Origin: Prosthecobacter sp.
Lineage (GTDB): Bacteria; Verrucomicrobiota; Verrucomicrobiia; Verrucomicrobiales; Verrucomicrobiaceae
NCBI RefSeq assembly: GCF_034366625.1
Contig: NZ_JAXMIH010000006.1
Span: 124,001 to 188,000, forward strand
Direction: 5' to 3'
DNA length: 64,000 bases
Below the pieces are notes generated by a model. It did no database searches, was not told where the DNA came from, and saw only the letters and a list, made by a program, of their open reading frames with translations. The stretch's first letter is position 1, and each line of letters starts with the position of its first letter. The translations under genes and the position numbers were made by a program. Positions 23,297 to 31,048 of the stretch are shown piece by piece.

Positions 23297-23962
23297 TCAG
23301 CGCGGACGCGGAGGTGGTCCTCCGGGTCCGCCAGGGCCACCCTGAGGCGGGGCGTGGGTGACGGCGAATCCGTCGCGCACGAGATAGCCGTCAGGATTGA
23401 TCTGCATGAGTTTCTCAAACGTGGGCGCGGCGAGCTTGGGCTGCCCCGCACCGATCTGGCTCCAGCCGAGCCAGCTCATGGCGATGGGATCTTCCGGTTG
23501 GAGATGATGCGCACGATCGAAGTAGGTCTCGGCCTTCCGATAATCACCTTGATTGAAGAGCAACTCACCGGCGATGAGCAGCAACTTGAAATGGTACTGG
23601 TCGATGTTGAGGCCGTTACGGGCGGCGGCCAGCGCCTCCTTGGGCTTCTGCTGCGCCAGAAACGTGTAGGTGAGGCCGAGATGCGGCGTGATGGCGCGTG
23701 GCTCCTGCTTGGCGGCGGCAGTGTAGAACTGGACGGCTTTATCGTAGTCTTTGGCGAGATAGGAGAGCCATGCGGCGCGAATCGTGGCGAGGTAGGTCTC
23801 ACCACCGGCGGCTTTGAAGTCGAACACGTTTTTGAGCGCGGCGGCGTAGTCCTGGTTGGATTCGTCGGTGAGTGACTGCTGCCAGAGTTCGGCGGCTTTT
23901 TGCGGATCAGCCGCGCGCAAGAACGACACGGAGAGCAGGAGGATGGCGATGGTTGTCTTCAT
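23297..23962 (-). CDS. Secreted TPR protein with Gly/Pro tail
   Basis: 221 residues with a signal peptide (MKTTIAILLLSVSFLRAAD). Tetratricopeptide repeats cover about 20-195: AAWLSYLAKDYDKAVQFYTA, THLGLTYTFLAQQKPKEA-like units, LLIAGELLFNQGDYRKAETY, SWLGWSQIGAGQPKLA. The C-terminus is a GGPGGPGGPPPRPR tail. It starts 11 bases after the UT/M23 gene and is probably translated with it. The LGW repeat signature resembles that inside the downstream UT/TPR protein, so the two may be related. A scaffolding role outside the cytoplasm is inferred. Confidence 0.82.
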   Translation of the reverse strand: MKTTIAILLLSVSFLRAADPQKAAELWQQSLTDESNQDYAAALKNVFDFKAAGGETYLATIRAAWLSYLAKDYDKAVQFYTAAAKQEPRAITPHLGLTYTFLAQQKPKEALAAARNGLNIDQYHFKLLLIAGELLFNQGDYRKAETYFDRAHHLQPEDPIAMSWLGWSQIGAGQPKLAAPTFEKLMQINPDGYLVRDGFAVTHAPPQGGPGGPGGPPPRPR

Positions 23963-23973
23963 GGTGGGAGGAG

Positions 23974-26220
23974 TTATTCGGCGGTGCCGTCGGGCAGTGT
24001 CGGGGTGAATGAGGTTTGCGTGAAGGTGAGGGTGTGATTTTGAAAGCGTGCGATGATGCTGGTGAGGCCAAGAACTGGTTCGAGGGTGAGCTCGATCTCC
24101 TGCGGGAGATCAGCCGGAGCATCCGGCAGCGTGGTGATGAGCTGGAGGCGCCCTCGGGTGGGATGCAGCGCGTGGCGCGTGATGACGCGCTGGGTCTTGT
24201 GCCCGAGGTAAGGTGCAAAAGCGCCCGCCAATGCCCGACCGTACTGCTTTGCGTGCAAAGCGACACAATCCTCCCAGTTCATGCCGCTTTGATAAGCGAA
24301 GGGCACGGTGGGCATGGCGAACGAAAGAAGACGCAGGAGCTGCGAAGCGCCGCTAAGGCGGCTTTGTGTGATTTGGAACGCGTGCAGGCCGAGGACGGCG
24401 GTGAGGCTGTCTGGGCCGCTTTGGAAGATGTAGCGACCGGATTCATCAAGCGTGATGCGGAGATCCGTGCGGTCTGCCTGATCCGACCGATAGCTGGCCG
24501 TTCCCGGCGCAAAATGGGCCAGCGTGCCCAGCACGGTGCTGGAGACCGTCGCGGGTGCGATGCGGGCTCCAACTTTGGGCACGCTGGCAAAATTCCACTG
24601 CAAACCGGTTTCGGTGCGCGTGAAGAAGTTCGTGAGGCAGAAGGGCAAGGTGGGCGCGCCGGTCTCAGCGCTGGCCTGCGTGTGCAGATGGATATGCGGC
24701 ACCGGTGAACGACCCGAATTGCCGCAGTAGCCGAGCAGATCGCCGGCGGTGACGCGCTGGCCGACTTTGACGGCGATGCCGTTCTTCATGAAGTGCGCGA
24801 GTTTCACCACGCCACCGTAGTCGAGGCGAAGGAGGAGATGATTGCCCCAGTTGTGGGCGAAGTTGCAGCCGCCAGGGGCGTTGTCGGCCACGCTGTCGAT
24901 GACACGGATGATCTCGCCGCTGCCAGGAGCGCGGACTTCGAGGCCCTGCGTGTAATAGCGGCTCAAATCATCGTCGCAGCCGGGCGGGCAGGCGTTGTCG
25001 GCGGCATCGTGGACTTCAAAGTCGAGTGCGTGCTGCCAATCGCCGCGATGGCTGAGCTTGTCGTCGAAGCCCTGCGTGACGATAACCTCGCGTGAGGTCG
25101 GAAGCAGGACGTGTGTTTCGTTGCGATGCGGAAAGCGCGCGTTGGCGAGAGCGATGGAGGCCGCAGCGGCTTCAGGATTGTCAAAGGTGCCGATGGTGGG
25201 CAGGAGCGAACCGGATTTCTCGCGCAAACGCAGGCAGCAGAGCATGCTCCAGATAGTGAGCAAATAAGGCAGCGGCAGGTATTCCCAGCCGGAGCCGAGC
25301 AGGAAGTGCTGCACGGCGGCGACGTGCAATGCGGCGACTGATCCGCCGATGAAAGCGAGCGCGAGGCTGCTCCATGATGGAATGAAATACACCGCGCCAA
25401 GCGCCATGCCGGCGAGCAGGTAATTGTGGCCTGCAAACCAGCCAAACCACTGCAAGCCGCAGGCTTCGAGCAGTTTCACGATCACGATGCCGCCCGCGTA
25501 ACCAGCGACGGCATTGATCATCGCCACGCGTGACCACACGAGGATCGCGAGCGTGACGGCGAGGCCGGCCCACACGTTTGGCAGGAAGAGAATCGTGCCC
25601 ATGCTGCGCAGAAACGCGGCAACGATGAACGGCAGCGCCGGTTCCGCCGGAAGCGCGAACGGCAGCATGGCGGAGGCAGCGGCGGCGAGCGGGAAGAAGG
25701 TCAGCAGCGTACCGAACGTGATGACGAAGGCCACGCTGAGCGGCGGCAGGCCCGCACGCAGCGGAAACCAGTGCCATAATGCCGCAGAGAGAAGCAGCGT
25801 GTAAACAGTGACGATGACGAGCATGCCGTAGATCGCGACCGGCGGCAGCGTGGTGTTCCGCGTGATCCAGGCGACGGCAAGGGCGCTGAGGAAGACGTTG
25901 TAGAGCAGCGTGCCGTCCTTCCGCATCGCGGCGGGCAGATGCATCAGCTTCGCCAAACCGCTGCCGAGCAACGTGGCGATGATGGCGAAGACGAAGTAGC
26001 GTGGCTCCAGCAGCAGCGAAGAGCAAAGTAGGGCTCCGGCCTTCCAGCTTCCGCAAAGGAAGATGGAACTGGCAGCACGAGCGACATCGAGAAAAGGAGA
26101 CGCAAGCTTTTGGAGGAGTGGACGCAGTGAGATCAACTGCGCTTTGAGGCGACCCAGCACGCTGCTGGATGGCGGGGCTTCCGTGAAGTCCATCAGGGAG
26201 GTTGATGGGATTGGGTTCAT
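23974..26220 (-). CDS. Urea-transporter-fold membrane protein fused to M23 peptidase domain
   Basis: 748 residues. Residues about 55-335 form a UT-type membrane domain with two repeats: CGSWKAGALLCSSLLLEP, LLYNVFLSALAVAW, FVITFGTLLTFFPL, then RSMGTILFLPNVWAGLAVTL, AGYAGGIVIVKLLE, AGHNYLLAGMALGAVYF and YLPLPYLLTIW. Residues about 380-540 are an M23/LytM endopeptidase domain: VTQGFDD, HALDFEV (His397, Asp400), LEVRAPGSGEIIRV, GNHLLLRLDYGGVVKLAHF, VTAGDLLGYCGNSGRSPVPH and HLH at 511-513, so the zinc ligands are present. A C-terminal beta-rich part (about 545-748) is unassigned. The start at 26220 lies 31 bases after the decarboxylase stop. Confidence 0.8.
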   Translation of the reverse strand: MNPIPSTSLMDFTEAPPSSSVLGRLKAQLISLRPLLQKLASPFLDVARAASSIFLCGSWKAGALLCSSLLLEPRYFVFAIIATLLGSGLAKLMHLPAAMRKDGTLLYNVFLSALAVAWITRNTTLPPVAIYGMLVIVTVYTLLLSAALWHWFPLRAGLPPLSVAFVITFGTLLTFFPLAAAASAMLPFALPAEPALPFIVAAFLRSMGTILFLPNVWAGLAVTLAILVWSRVAMINAVAGYAGGIVIVKLLEACGLQWFGWFAGHNYLLAGMALGAVYFIPSWSSLALAFIGGSVAALHVAAVQHFLLGSGWEYLPLPYLLTIWSMLCCLRLREKSGSLLPTIGTFDNPEAAAASIALANARFPHRNETHVLLPTSREVIVTQGFDDKLSHRGDWQHALDFEVHDAADNACPPGCDDDLSRYYTQGLEVRAPGSGEIIRVIDSVADNAPGGCNFAHNWGNHLLLRLDYGGVVKLAHFMKNGIAVKVGQRVTAGDLLGYCGNSGRSPVPHIHLHTQASAETGAPTLPFCLTNFFTRTETGLQWNFASVPKVGARIAPATVSSTVLGTLAHFAPGTASYRSDQADRTDLRITLDESGRYIFQSGPDSLTAVLGLHAFQITQSRLSGASQLLRLLSFAMPTVPFAYQSGMNWEDCVALHAKQYGRALAGAFAPYLGHKTQRVITRHALHPTRGRLQLITTLPDAPADLPQEIELTLEPVLGLTSIIARFQNHTLTFTQTSFTPTLPDGTAE

Positions 26221-26251
26221 GGCTTTGGGGTGGAAAAGGGTATGTTTCAGT

Positions 26252-27694
26252 TCATACGGCGCGGTTCGTTGCCAGCAGGTGATCCGGCACACGCTCAAGG
26301 CGCTGCACATAGTCGAGGTCTTCACGTCCGCGGATGACATCGACGCGGCCGTCCATGCCGATCATGACTACCGCAGGCCGATAGGTGATGAACTGCATGC
26401 TCTGGGTGATGTTGTAGGCACCGACAGGATGCATGACGAGGTGATCGCCCGTGGTCATCGCAGGCAGGGAGACCTGCTCGCGGATGACGTCGATGTTCAT
26501 GCAGAGGCAGCCGTAAAGTTTGACGGGCTGCGGGGCGGCTTCGCGGATGGCTTTGGAGGGTTTGACATCAAAGCGATACCAGTTGCCGCTGTAGAGCATG
26601 TTAATGCCTGCATCGACGACATAAGCGGTCCCGGCGGTCTCGTAGGCATGCGCAGGAGCTTTGGCGGCTTTGCCTGCGAGCGTGATGGCACCCTGCACGG
26701 TGGTTTGTTTCACGGCGACGACGCTGGTGATGAGATAACCGGCTTCATCGACGAGCGCACGGCCGCTTTCGAGGTAGAGGCGCGGACGTCGGTCGCGTGG
26801 GAGCGTGTTGAGCACGCTGGTGATGGCCTCGGCGTATTTTTCGATGGGCGGGACGATCTGCTCAGCGGGCTGATACGAGTAATGCAGCGTACTGAGGGAT
26901 GGGAAGCCGCCGCCCAGGTTGAGGTAGCGCAAGTTCCAGCCGTAGCTCTCGCGGCAGCGCTCCATGAGCGTGACGAGCTTTTCAGCGGCGGTTTTGTAGG
27001 CGTTGGGTTCGAGAATGTAGGTGCCGATGTGCGTGTGCAGGCCTTGGAGGCGGAGGCGGCCCTTGCTTTCGGCGATGCGGCGAATCGCACGCCAAGCCTC
27101 ACCGTTTTCGACTCCGAAACCGAACTTGCTCCACACCGGCTGGATGCCGGCATCGAGCCAGCAGCGGATGGCGATGTCGATGCTGCGGTTTTGTTCCTTG
27201 GCGATGGTGTCGAGCAGCAATAGCTCGTCCCAATTATCGACCTGGATCATCGCACCTTCAGTCACGGCGAGTTCGAGGCCGGCGCGGGATTTGTGCGGGC
27301 CATTGAAGATGATGTCGCGGCCGGCAATACCGTTGCGCCGTGCTTTTTCATACTCAAACTCGCTCACCACTTCGGCGATGGAGCCTTCACTGTGGAAGAC
27401 GCGGCAGATGGCGTTGAGGTAGTTCGTTTTGTAGCTCCAAGCGAAGCGGGTGTTCGGATAGCGGCTCTCGAAGGCTTCACGAGCACGGCGGATCTTGTCG
27501 CGCAGCGTGCGTTCGGAAAACACGAACAGCGGGGAGCCGAAACGGGCCGCGAGATCGGCCACGGGCACGCCGTCGATGCGCTCGCAGACGTTGTTGTTCA
27601 GACCATGCGCGTTGCGATTGCGGTTTGCGGCGCTGTTTTGGCCACTGAGGTGACGGGTGATGGTTGGCGGGGAATAGGGGAGGAGCGTTTGCAT
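26252..27694 (-). CDS. Fold-type III PLP-dependent decarboxylase (DAP/ornithine decarboxylase family)
   Basis: 480 residues. The alanine-racemase-like barrel carries Lys89 in AWSYKTNYLNAICR, EGSIAEVVSEFEYEKA, FNGPHKS, LQGLHTHIGTYI, the phosphate loop LNLGGGFPSL (about 260-263) and LESGRALVDEAGY. The C-terminal barrel has YGCLCMNIDV with likely catalytic Cys398 and Asp402, and GDHLVMHPVGAYNITQSMQF. DAP decarboxylases have CES-x-D at this Cys; here it is CMNID, so the substrate is probably not meso-DAP (inference). The ATG at 27694 is chosen; a longer start at 27754 would overlap the ATP-grasp gene. It sits 19 bases after that gene in the minus-strand cluster. Confidence 0.84.
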   Translation of the reverse strand: MQTLLPYSPPTITRHLSGQNSAANRNRNAHGLNNNVCERIDGVPVADLAARFGSPLFVFSERTLRDKIRRAREAFESRYPNTRFAWSYKTNYLNAICRVFHSEGSIAEVVSEFEYEKARRNGIAGRDIIFNGPHKSRAGLELAVTEGAMIQVDNWDELLLLDTIAKEQNRSIDIAIRCWLDAGIQPVWSKFGFGVENGEAWRAIRRIAESKGRLRLQGLHTHIGTYILEPNAYKTAAEKLVTLMERCRESYGWNLRYLNLGGGFPSLSTLHYSYQPAEQIVPPIEKYAEAITSVLNTLPRDRRPRLYLESGRALVDEAGYLITSVVAVKQTTVQGAITLAGKAAKAPAHAYETAGTAYVVDAGINMLYSGNWYRFDVKPSKAIREAAPQPVKLYGCLCMNIDVIREQVSLPAMTTGDHLVMHPVGAYNITQSMQFITYRPAVVMIGMDGRVDVIRGREDLDYVQRLERVPDHLLATNRAV

Positions 27695-27713
27695 GGGAGG
27701 ATGCAGTGAAGAG

Positions 27714-28817
27714 TTATGAGTTATGAGTGAAGGCGGCGTGTGTGATGGCTTCACTGGGCTGGCGGATGAGCTGGCCGGTGGTGGTGAGGGCGGCGAGGTC
27801 GCGGATGTCGCCAGTCATGTCGATCGCGTGACGGATGAAGAACTTGCCGGGCGTGGCGCGGCTCAACGGCTCGCGGGGCTGCCAGCCGAGGGCGAGCTCG
27901 AGCGCAGCGGCGGGCAGGTTGCAGTTCAGCGTGGAAGGGAAATCGCACCAAGCGGGGAAGCGCGGATTGATCTCGATGAGGTTGTAGTCACTGCGTGGAC
28001 CGTCGGGTTTGACGAATTCGAGTTCAAAGGGGCCGTTCCAGCGCAGTTCGGCGATGAGTGACTGCGCGATGGCATCGAGCTGCAGATCGCGCACGACCAT
28101 GCCGCCGAAGCCTTTGCCGTTGGAGGTGCGCAGCATCTTGCGCATGGAGCAGGAGCCGAGGATGTGGCCGCGACCGTCGCCGAGGCCGATGACGTTGTAT
28201 TCCTCGCCTTCGATCCGCTCCTGCACGAGCACAGGAGCGCCCCATTGCTCGATCATGTGCCAGTAGGCGGCTTCACGGGCGGCGGGGGTGGATGCGAGCT
28301 GCGCCTCGTAGTAGCGCCCTTTGACGAAGACACTGCCACCGAACGTCGCCGCAGCCTGATGCAGCGAGTTCACATCGTTCACGGCGATGGTTTGCGGCGT
28401 GCGGCAGTGTGTGCGTTCGCAAAGTTCGGTGAGCTTCGATTTGTCGCGGGCCTGAAAACTCTGCGAGCAAGGCAAACAGGCGTGGATGCCGCGTTCGCGT
28501 AGTTTTTCCGGCGATTCGACCAGCGGAGCCATTTCGGCGTCGAGGCAGGGAATCAAAACGTCAAAACGCTCGGTCTCGCGAATCGCATCGAGACGATTCC
28601 AGAAGGCCTCGATGCCTGCGGATGGGTAAGAAAGCGTGAAAGCGGCATCGGGGGCGTCTTCCTCGCTGTAGAGGCCGCTTTCGAGTGTGTCGTAGCACAG
28701 GCCGATGATGCGCAGCTCGGGATAGACACGACGCAGGCTGCGGATGACGGCGGAACCGGGCTGGGGATTTTCACCGCGATGAAGGCCGGTGACGGCGATG
28801 ACTGGGGAGGAGTGCAT
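27714..28817 (-). CDS. ATP-grasp ligase
   Basis: 367 residues. An N-terminal Rossmann-like domain (PVIAVTGLHRGENPQPGSAV, FDVLIPCLDAEMAPLVE) is followed by the ATP-grasp core: RDKSKLTELCERTHCRTP, SVFVKGRYYEAQ with Lys166, PVLVQERIEGEEYNVIGLGD with Glu200, the GKGFGGMVVRD glycine-rich loop, FELEFVKPDG and the Mg-binding EINPRFPAW (Glu282, Asn284). The layout is that of carboxylate-amine ligases such as carbamoyl-phosphate-synthase-like and peptide-forming ATP-grasp enzymes. The acceptor is unknown. It starts 10 bases after the PqqD-like gene and ends 19 bases before the decarboxylase gene, so it belongs to one operon. Confidence 0.86.
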   Translation of the reverse strand: MHSSPVIAVTGLHRGENPQPGSAVIRSLRRVYPELRIIGLCYDTLESGLYSEEDAPDAAFTLSYPSAGIEAFWNRLDAIRETERFDVLIPCLDAEMAPLVESPEKLRERGIHACLPCSQSFQARDKSKLTELCERTHCRTPQTIAVNDVNSLHQAAATFGGSVFVKGRYYEAQLASTPAAREAAYWHMIEQWGAPVLVQERIEGEEYNVIGLGDGRGHILGSCSMRKMLRTSNGKGFGGMVVRDLQLDAIAQSLIAELRWNGPFELEFVKPDGPRSDYNLIEINPRFPAWCDFPSTLNCNLPAAALELALGWQPREPLSRATPGKFFIRHAIDMTGDIRDLAALTTTGQLIRQPSEAITHAAFTHNS

Positions 28818-28827
28818 AAATTTGAAA

Positions 28828-29181
28828 TCAGACGGCGGAGTCGTCTGCGAGGCCAAGGTGAGCGAGTTCGGCCAGGAAAGACTCGAGATCGCGTTCGGCG
28901 GTGCTGCGGGTGACTTCGAAGGTCGAAGTGAGGCGTTCGAGGATCTGGTGGCGGGCGAGGCCGTCACTCAGCGCCTGCATGACCACCAACGCGGTGGGGC
29001 TGGCGGTGAAAAATTCGCCCGTAGTGGCATCGAAGCCGAAACCATCGGCCTGCCAGGTGACGGTGTGAAAATCAAACGCCGCACTCTGAGCAACAGGTGT
29101 GGCGGTCTGGAGGGCGGAAATCTCGAAATCGTACTTTTGGCCGTTTGGTTGAAGCAGCGTGGGAGGAAGAGCGAGTTTCAT
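28828..29181 (-). CDS. PqqD-like protein (RiPP-recognition-element fold)
   Basis: 117 residues, first gene of the minus-strand cluster. After an N-terminal beta region (MKLALPPTLLQPNGQKYDFE) comes the PqqD-type pattern: GFGFDATTGEFFTASPTALV, VMQALSDGLARHQILERLTS and TAERDLESFLAELAHLGLAD, i.e. two strands with a turn, then three helices ending in '-D-x-x-x-F-L-x-x-L-x-x-x-G-L'. PqqD-like domains bind the leader of ribosomal peptide precursors and present it to a modifying enzyme. There are no pqqA, B, C or E genes near, so a PQQ role is unlikely. Ten bases separate it from the ATP-grasp gene. Confidence 0.78.
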   Translation of the reverse strand: MKLALPPTLLQPNGQKYDFEISALQTATPVAQSAAFDFHTVTWQADGFGFDATTGEFFTASPTALVVMQALSDGLARHQILERLTSTFEVTRSTAERDLESFLAELAHLGLADDSAV

Positions 29182-29289
29182 GACTGGGTGTATTGGATTT
29201 ACACCACATAGAAACCCGGCCGGTTAACACCACCGTGGGGGCGAAGATGAATTCCCGTTTATTTTTGACCGCCCGCAGACGCAGGACGC

Positions 29290-29622
29290 CTATCTGTCCA
29301 GGGCAGGCAGATCGTAGCGGAGCATCAGCTCGCCCGCCCGCTGGCGCTGCTGGTGCCAGACCTCGTCAGGATCGGTGGGATCCTTCCACGGGTCGTGCGG
29401 CCGCTGTAGTTTGCGGACGAACTCGATGGAACTTTCGGAGGGAACGACCGGTCGAGACTGGGGCGTTTCCGGCCTGTAGAGTTCCTTCTTCAGCTCTGCG
29501 ATGACTTTTTCAGATACCGGATCGGTCTCCGGCCGCTTGCTTGCCCGCCATGCTTGCGAGAGAACCAGCAGGCTGACCGCGATGATCACCCCCCTGGTCA
29601 AATGTGAGGATGTCGTTTTCAT
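29290..29622 (-). CDS. Small single-pass membrane or secreted protein, unknown
   Basis: 110 residues starting MKTTSSHLTRGVIIAVSLLV, a signal anchor or signal peptide. The remainder is hydrophilic and rich in Pro, Glu and Arg, with WHQQRQRAGELMLRYDLPAL at the C-terminus. I recognise no family. It lies upstream of the PqqD gene on the same strand with a 108-base gap, so it could be the first gene of that cluster, but membership is uncertain. The ATG at 29622 is preferred over a longer open frame to 29868, which overlaps the divergent permease gene. Confidence 0.62.
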   Translation of the reverse strand: MKTTSSHLTRGVIIAVSLLVLSQAWRASKRPETDPVSEKVIAELKKELYRPETPQSRPVVPSESSIEFVRKLQRPHDPWKDPTDPDEVWHQQRQRAGELMLRYDLPALDR

Positions 29623-29734
29623 GGGGAAAATGAATGCCCATTTTTGTGCTCTGCAAGCCCTGCTTTGGCGGCTTCTGCAAGGGGCCCGGAAGCAGAGTTG
29701 ACGCCCCGCCGCCGAGCGCGTAGCCATCGCGCCC

Positions 29735-31048
29735 ATGAGCACCACACGCGCGCAGGGCATCTCACTGATCACGGCCACGGCAGTGGTGGTGGCCAACATG
29801 ATTGGCACCGGGGTGTTCACCTCGCTGGGCTTCCAGGTCGGCGATCTGCCATCCGGCTTCACGATCATGATGCTCTGGCTGGTCGGCGGAGTGTGCGCGT
29901 TTTGCGGCGCGGTGTGCTATGGCGAGCTGGCGGCGGCGTTGCCGCGCTCCGGCGGCGAGTATCATTTCCTCTCGCGCATTTTTCATCCTGCGGTCGGGTT
30001 TCTCTCCGGCTGGCTCTCCATCACCGTTGGTTTCGCCGCCCCCATCGCGCTGGCGGCGATGGCCTTCGGCAAATACTTCTCCACCATCTTTCCGCATGCG
30101 CCGGCGACGACGTGGTCGCTCGTCATGGTGTGGATCATCACGCTGGTGCATGTGGGCGGCGTGCATGTTGCCGCCCGGTTTCAAAACACGGCGACGTGGC
30201 TCAAGGTGACGCTCATCTGTGTGTTCATCGGCGCGGGATACTGGCTGGCGACGGGGCAGCCAGTGCGCTTCACGCCCGCTGCGGATGATGTGAAGCTCAT
30301 CACCAGCAGGCCTTTCGCGGTGAGCTTGGTCTATGTCATGTACTCGTATGCCGGCTGGAACGCGGCCACTTACATCGTCGGCGAGATCCGCAATCCACAG
30401 CGCAACGTGCCGAAGGCCATCGCGCTGGGCACGCTGCTCGTCACCGTGCTTTACCTCGCGCTGAACGCGACGTTTCTGAATGCCGCGCCGATGAGCGAAC
30501 TGGCCGGGAAGCTGGATGTGGGCCACGTCGCTGCCGAGCACATCTTTGGCATCACCGGTGGCAAGATCATGTCCGGGCTTATCTGCCTGGGCCTCGCCTC
30601 CAGCATCAGCGCGATGACGTGGCTGGGGCCGCGTGTGCTGCACACCATGGGTGAAGACATGAAGATTCTCGGCCCACTGGCGGAATGTGATCAACGCGGC
30701 GTGCCCGTCACCGGTCTTTTCGTGCAGCTTGCCATCGTCATCACGCTGCTGCTCACGGCCAGCTTCAACACGGTGCTCACGGCGGTGCAGTTCAGCATCC
30801 AGCTCGGTTCGTTTGCCACCGTGGTCGGCCTCATCGTGCTGCGCATCAAGCAGCCCGATCTGCCGCGCCCGTATCGCTGCTGGGGCTATCCGTTCACACC
30901 GCTGCTATTTCTGGCCATCAGCCTGTGGATGATGGTGTTTCTCATGCTCGACACCGTGACGCGGGAGGCCTCGCTCTACGGTCTGGCATTGATTTTGCTC
31001 GGCTGGATCATTTACCTCGTCTCACCGCGTACTCCACGTGCCGCATGA
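29735..31048 (+). CDS. APC-family amino acid permease
   Basis: 437 residues with about twelve hydrophobic segments. The N-terminus has the APC signature VVVANMIGTGVFTSLGF, followed by WLVGGVCAFCGAVCYGELAA and ALPRSGGEYHFLSRIFHPAV. Later helices include SLVYVMYSYAGWNAATYIVG and IRNPQRNVPKAI. This is the LeuT-fold transporter family that moves amino acids or polyamines across the inner membrane, driven by protons or exchange. The substrate cannot be deduced. It overlaps the following secreted-protein gene by 4 bases (ATGA), so translation is probably coupled. Confidence 0.92.
   Translation: MSTTRAQGISLITATAVVVANMIGTGVFTSLGFQVGDLPSGFTIMMLWLVGGVCAFCGAVCYGELAAALPRSGGEYHFLSRIFHPAVGFLSGWLSITVGFAAPIALAAMAFGKYFSTIFPHAPATTWSLVMVWIITLVHVGGVHVAARFQNTATWLKVTLICVFIGAGYWLATGQPVRFTPAADDVKLITSRPFAVSLVYVMYSYAGWNAATYIVGEIRNPQRNVPKAIALGTLLVTVLYLALNATFLNAAPMSELAGKLDVGHVAAEHIFGITGGKIMSGLICLGLASSISAMTWLGPRVLHTMGEDMKILGPLAECDQRGVPVTGLFVQLAIVITLLLTASFNTVLTAVQFSIQLGSFATVVGLIVLRIKQPDLPRPYRCWGYPFTPLLFLAISLWMMVFLMLDTVTREASLYGLALILLGWIIYLVSPRTPRAA

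Noticed and set aside
26063..27223. A 386-codon plus-strand frame opposite the decarboxylase gene.
   Set aside because: It overlaps catalytic regions of the PLP decarboxylase and has no family features.
28828..29181. PQQ biosynthesis role for the PqqD-like protein.
   Set aside because: No pqqA, B, C or E gene is near, and its immediate partners are an ATP-grasp enzyme and a decarboxylase.
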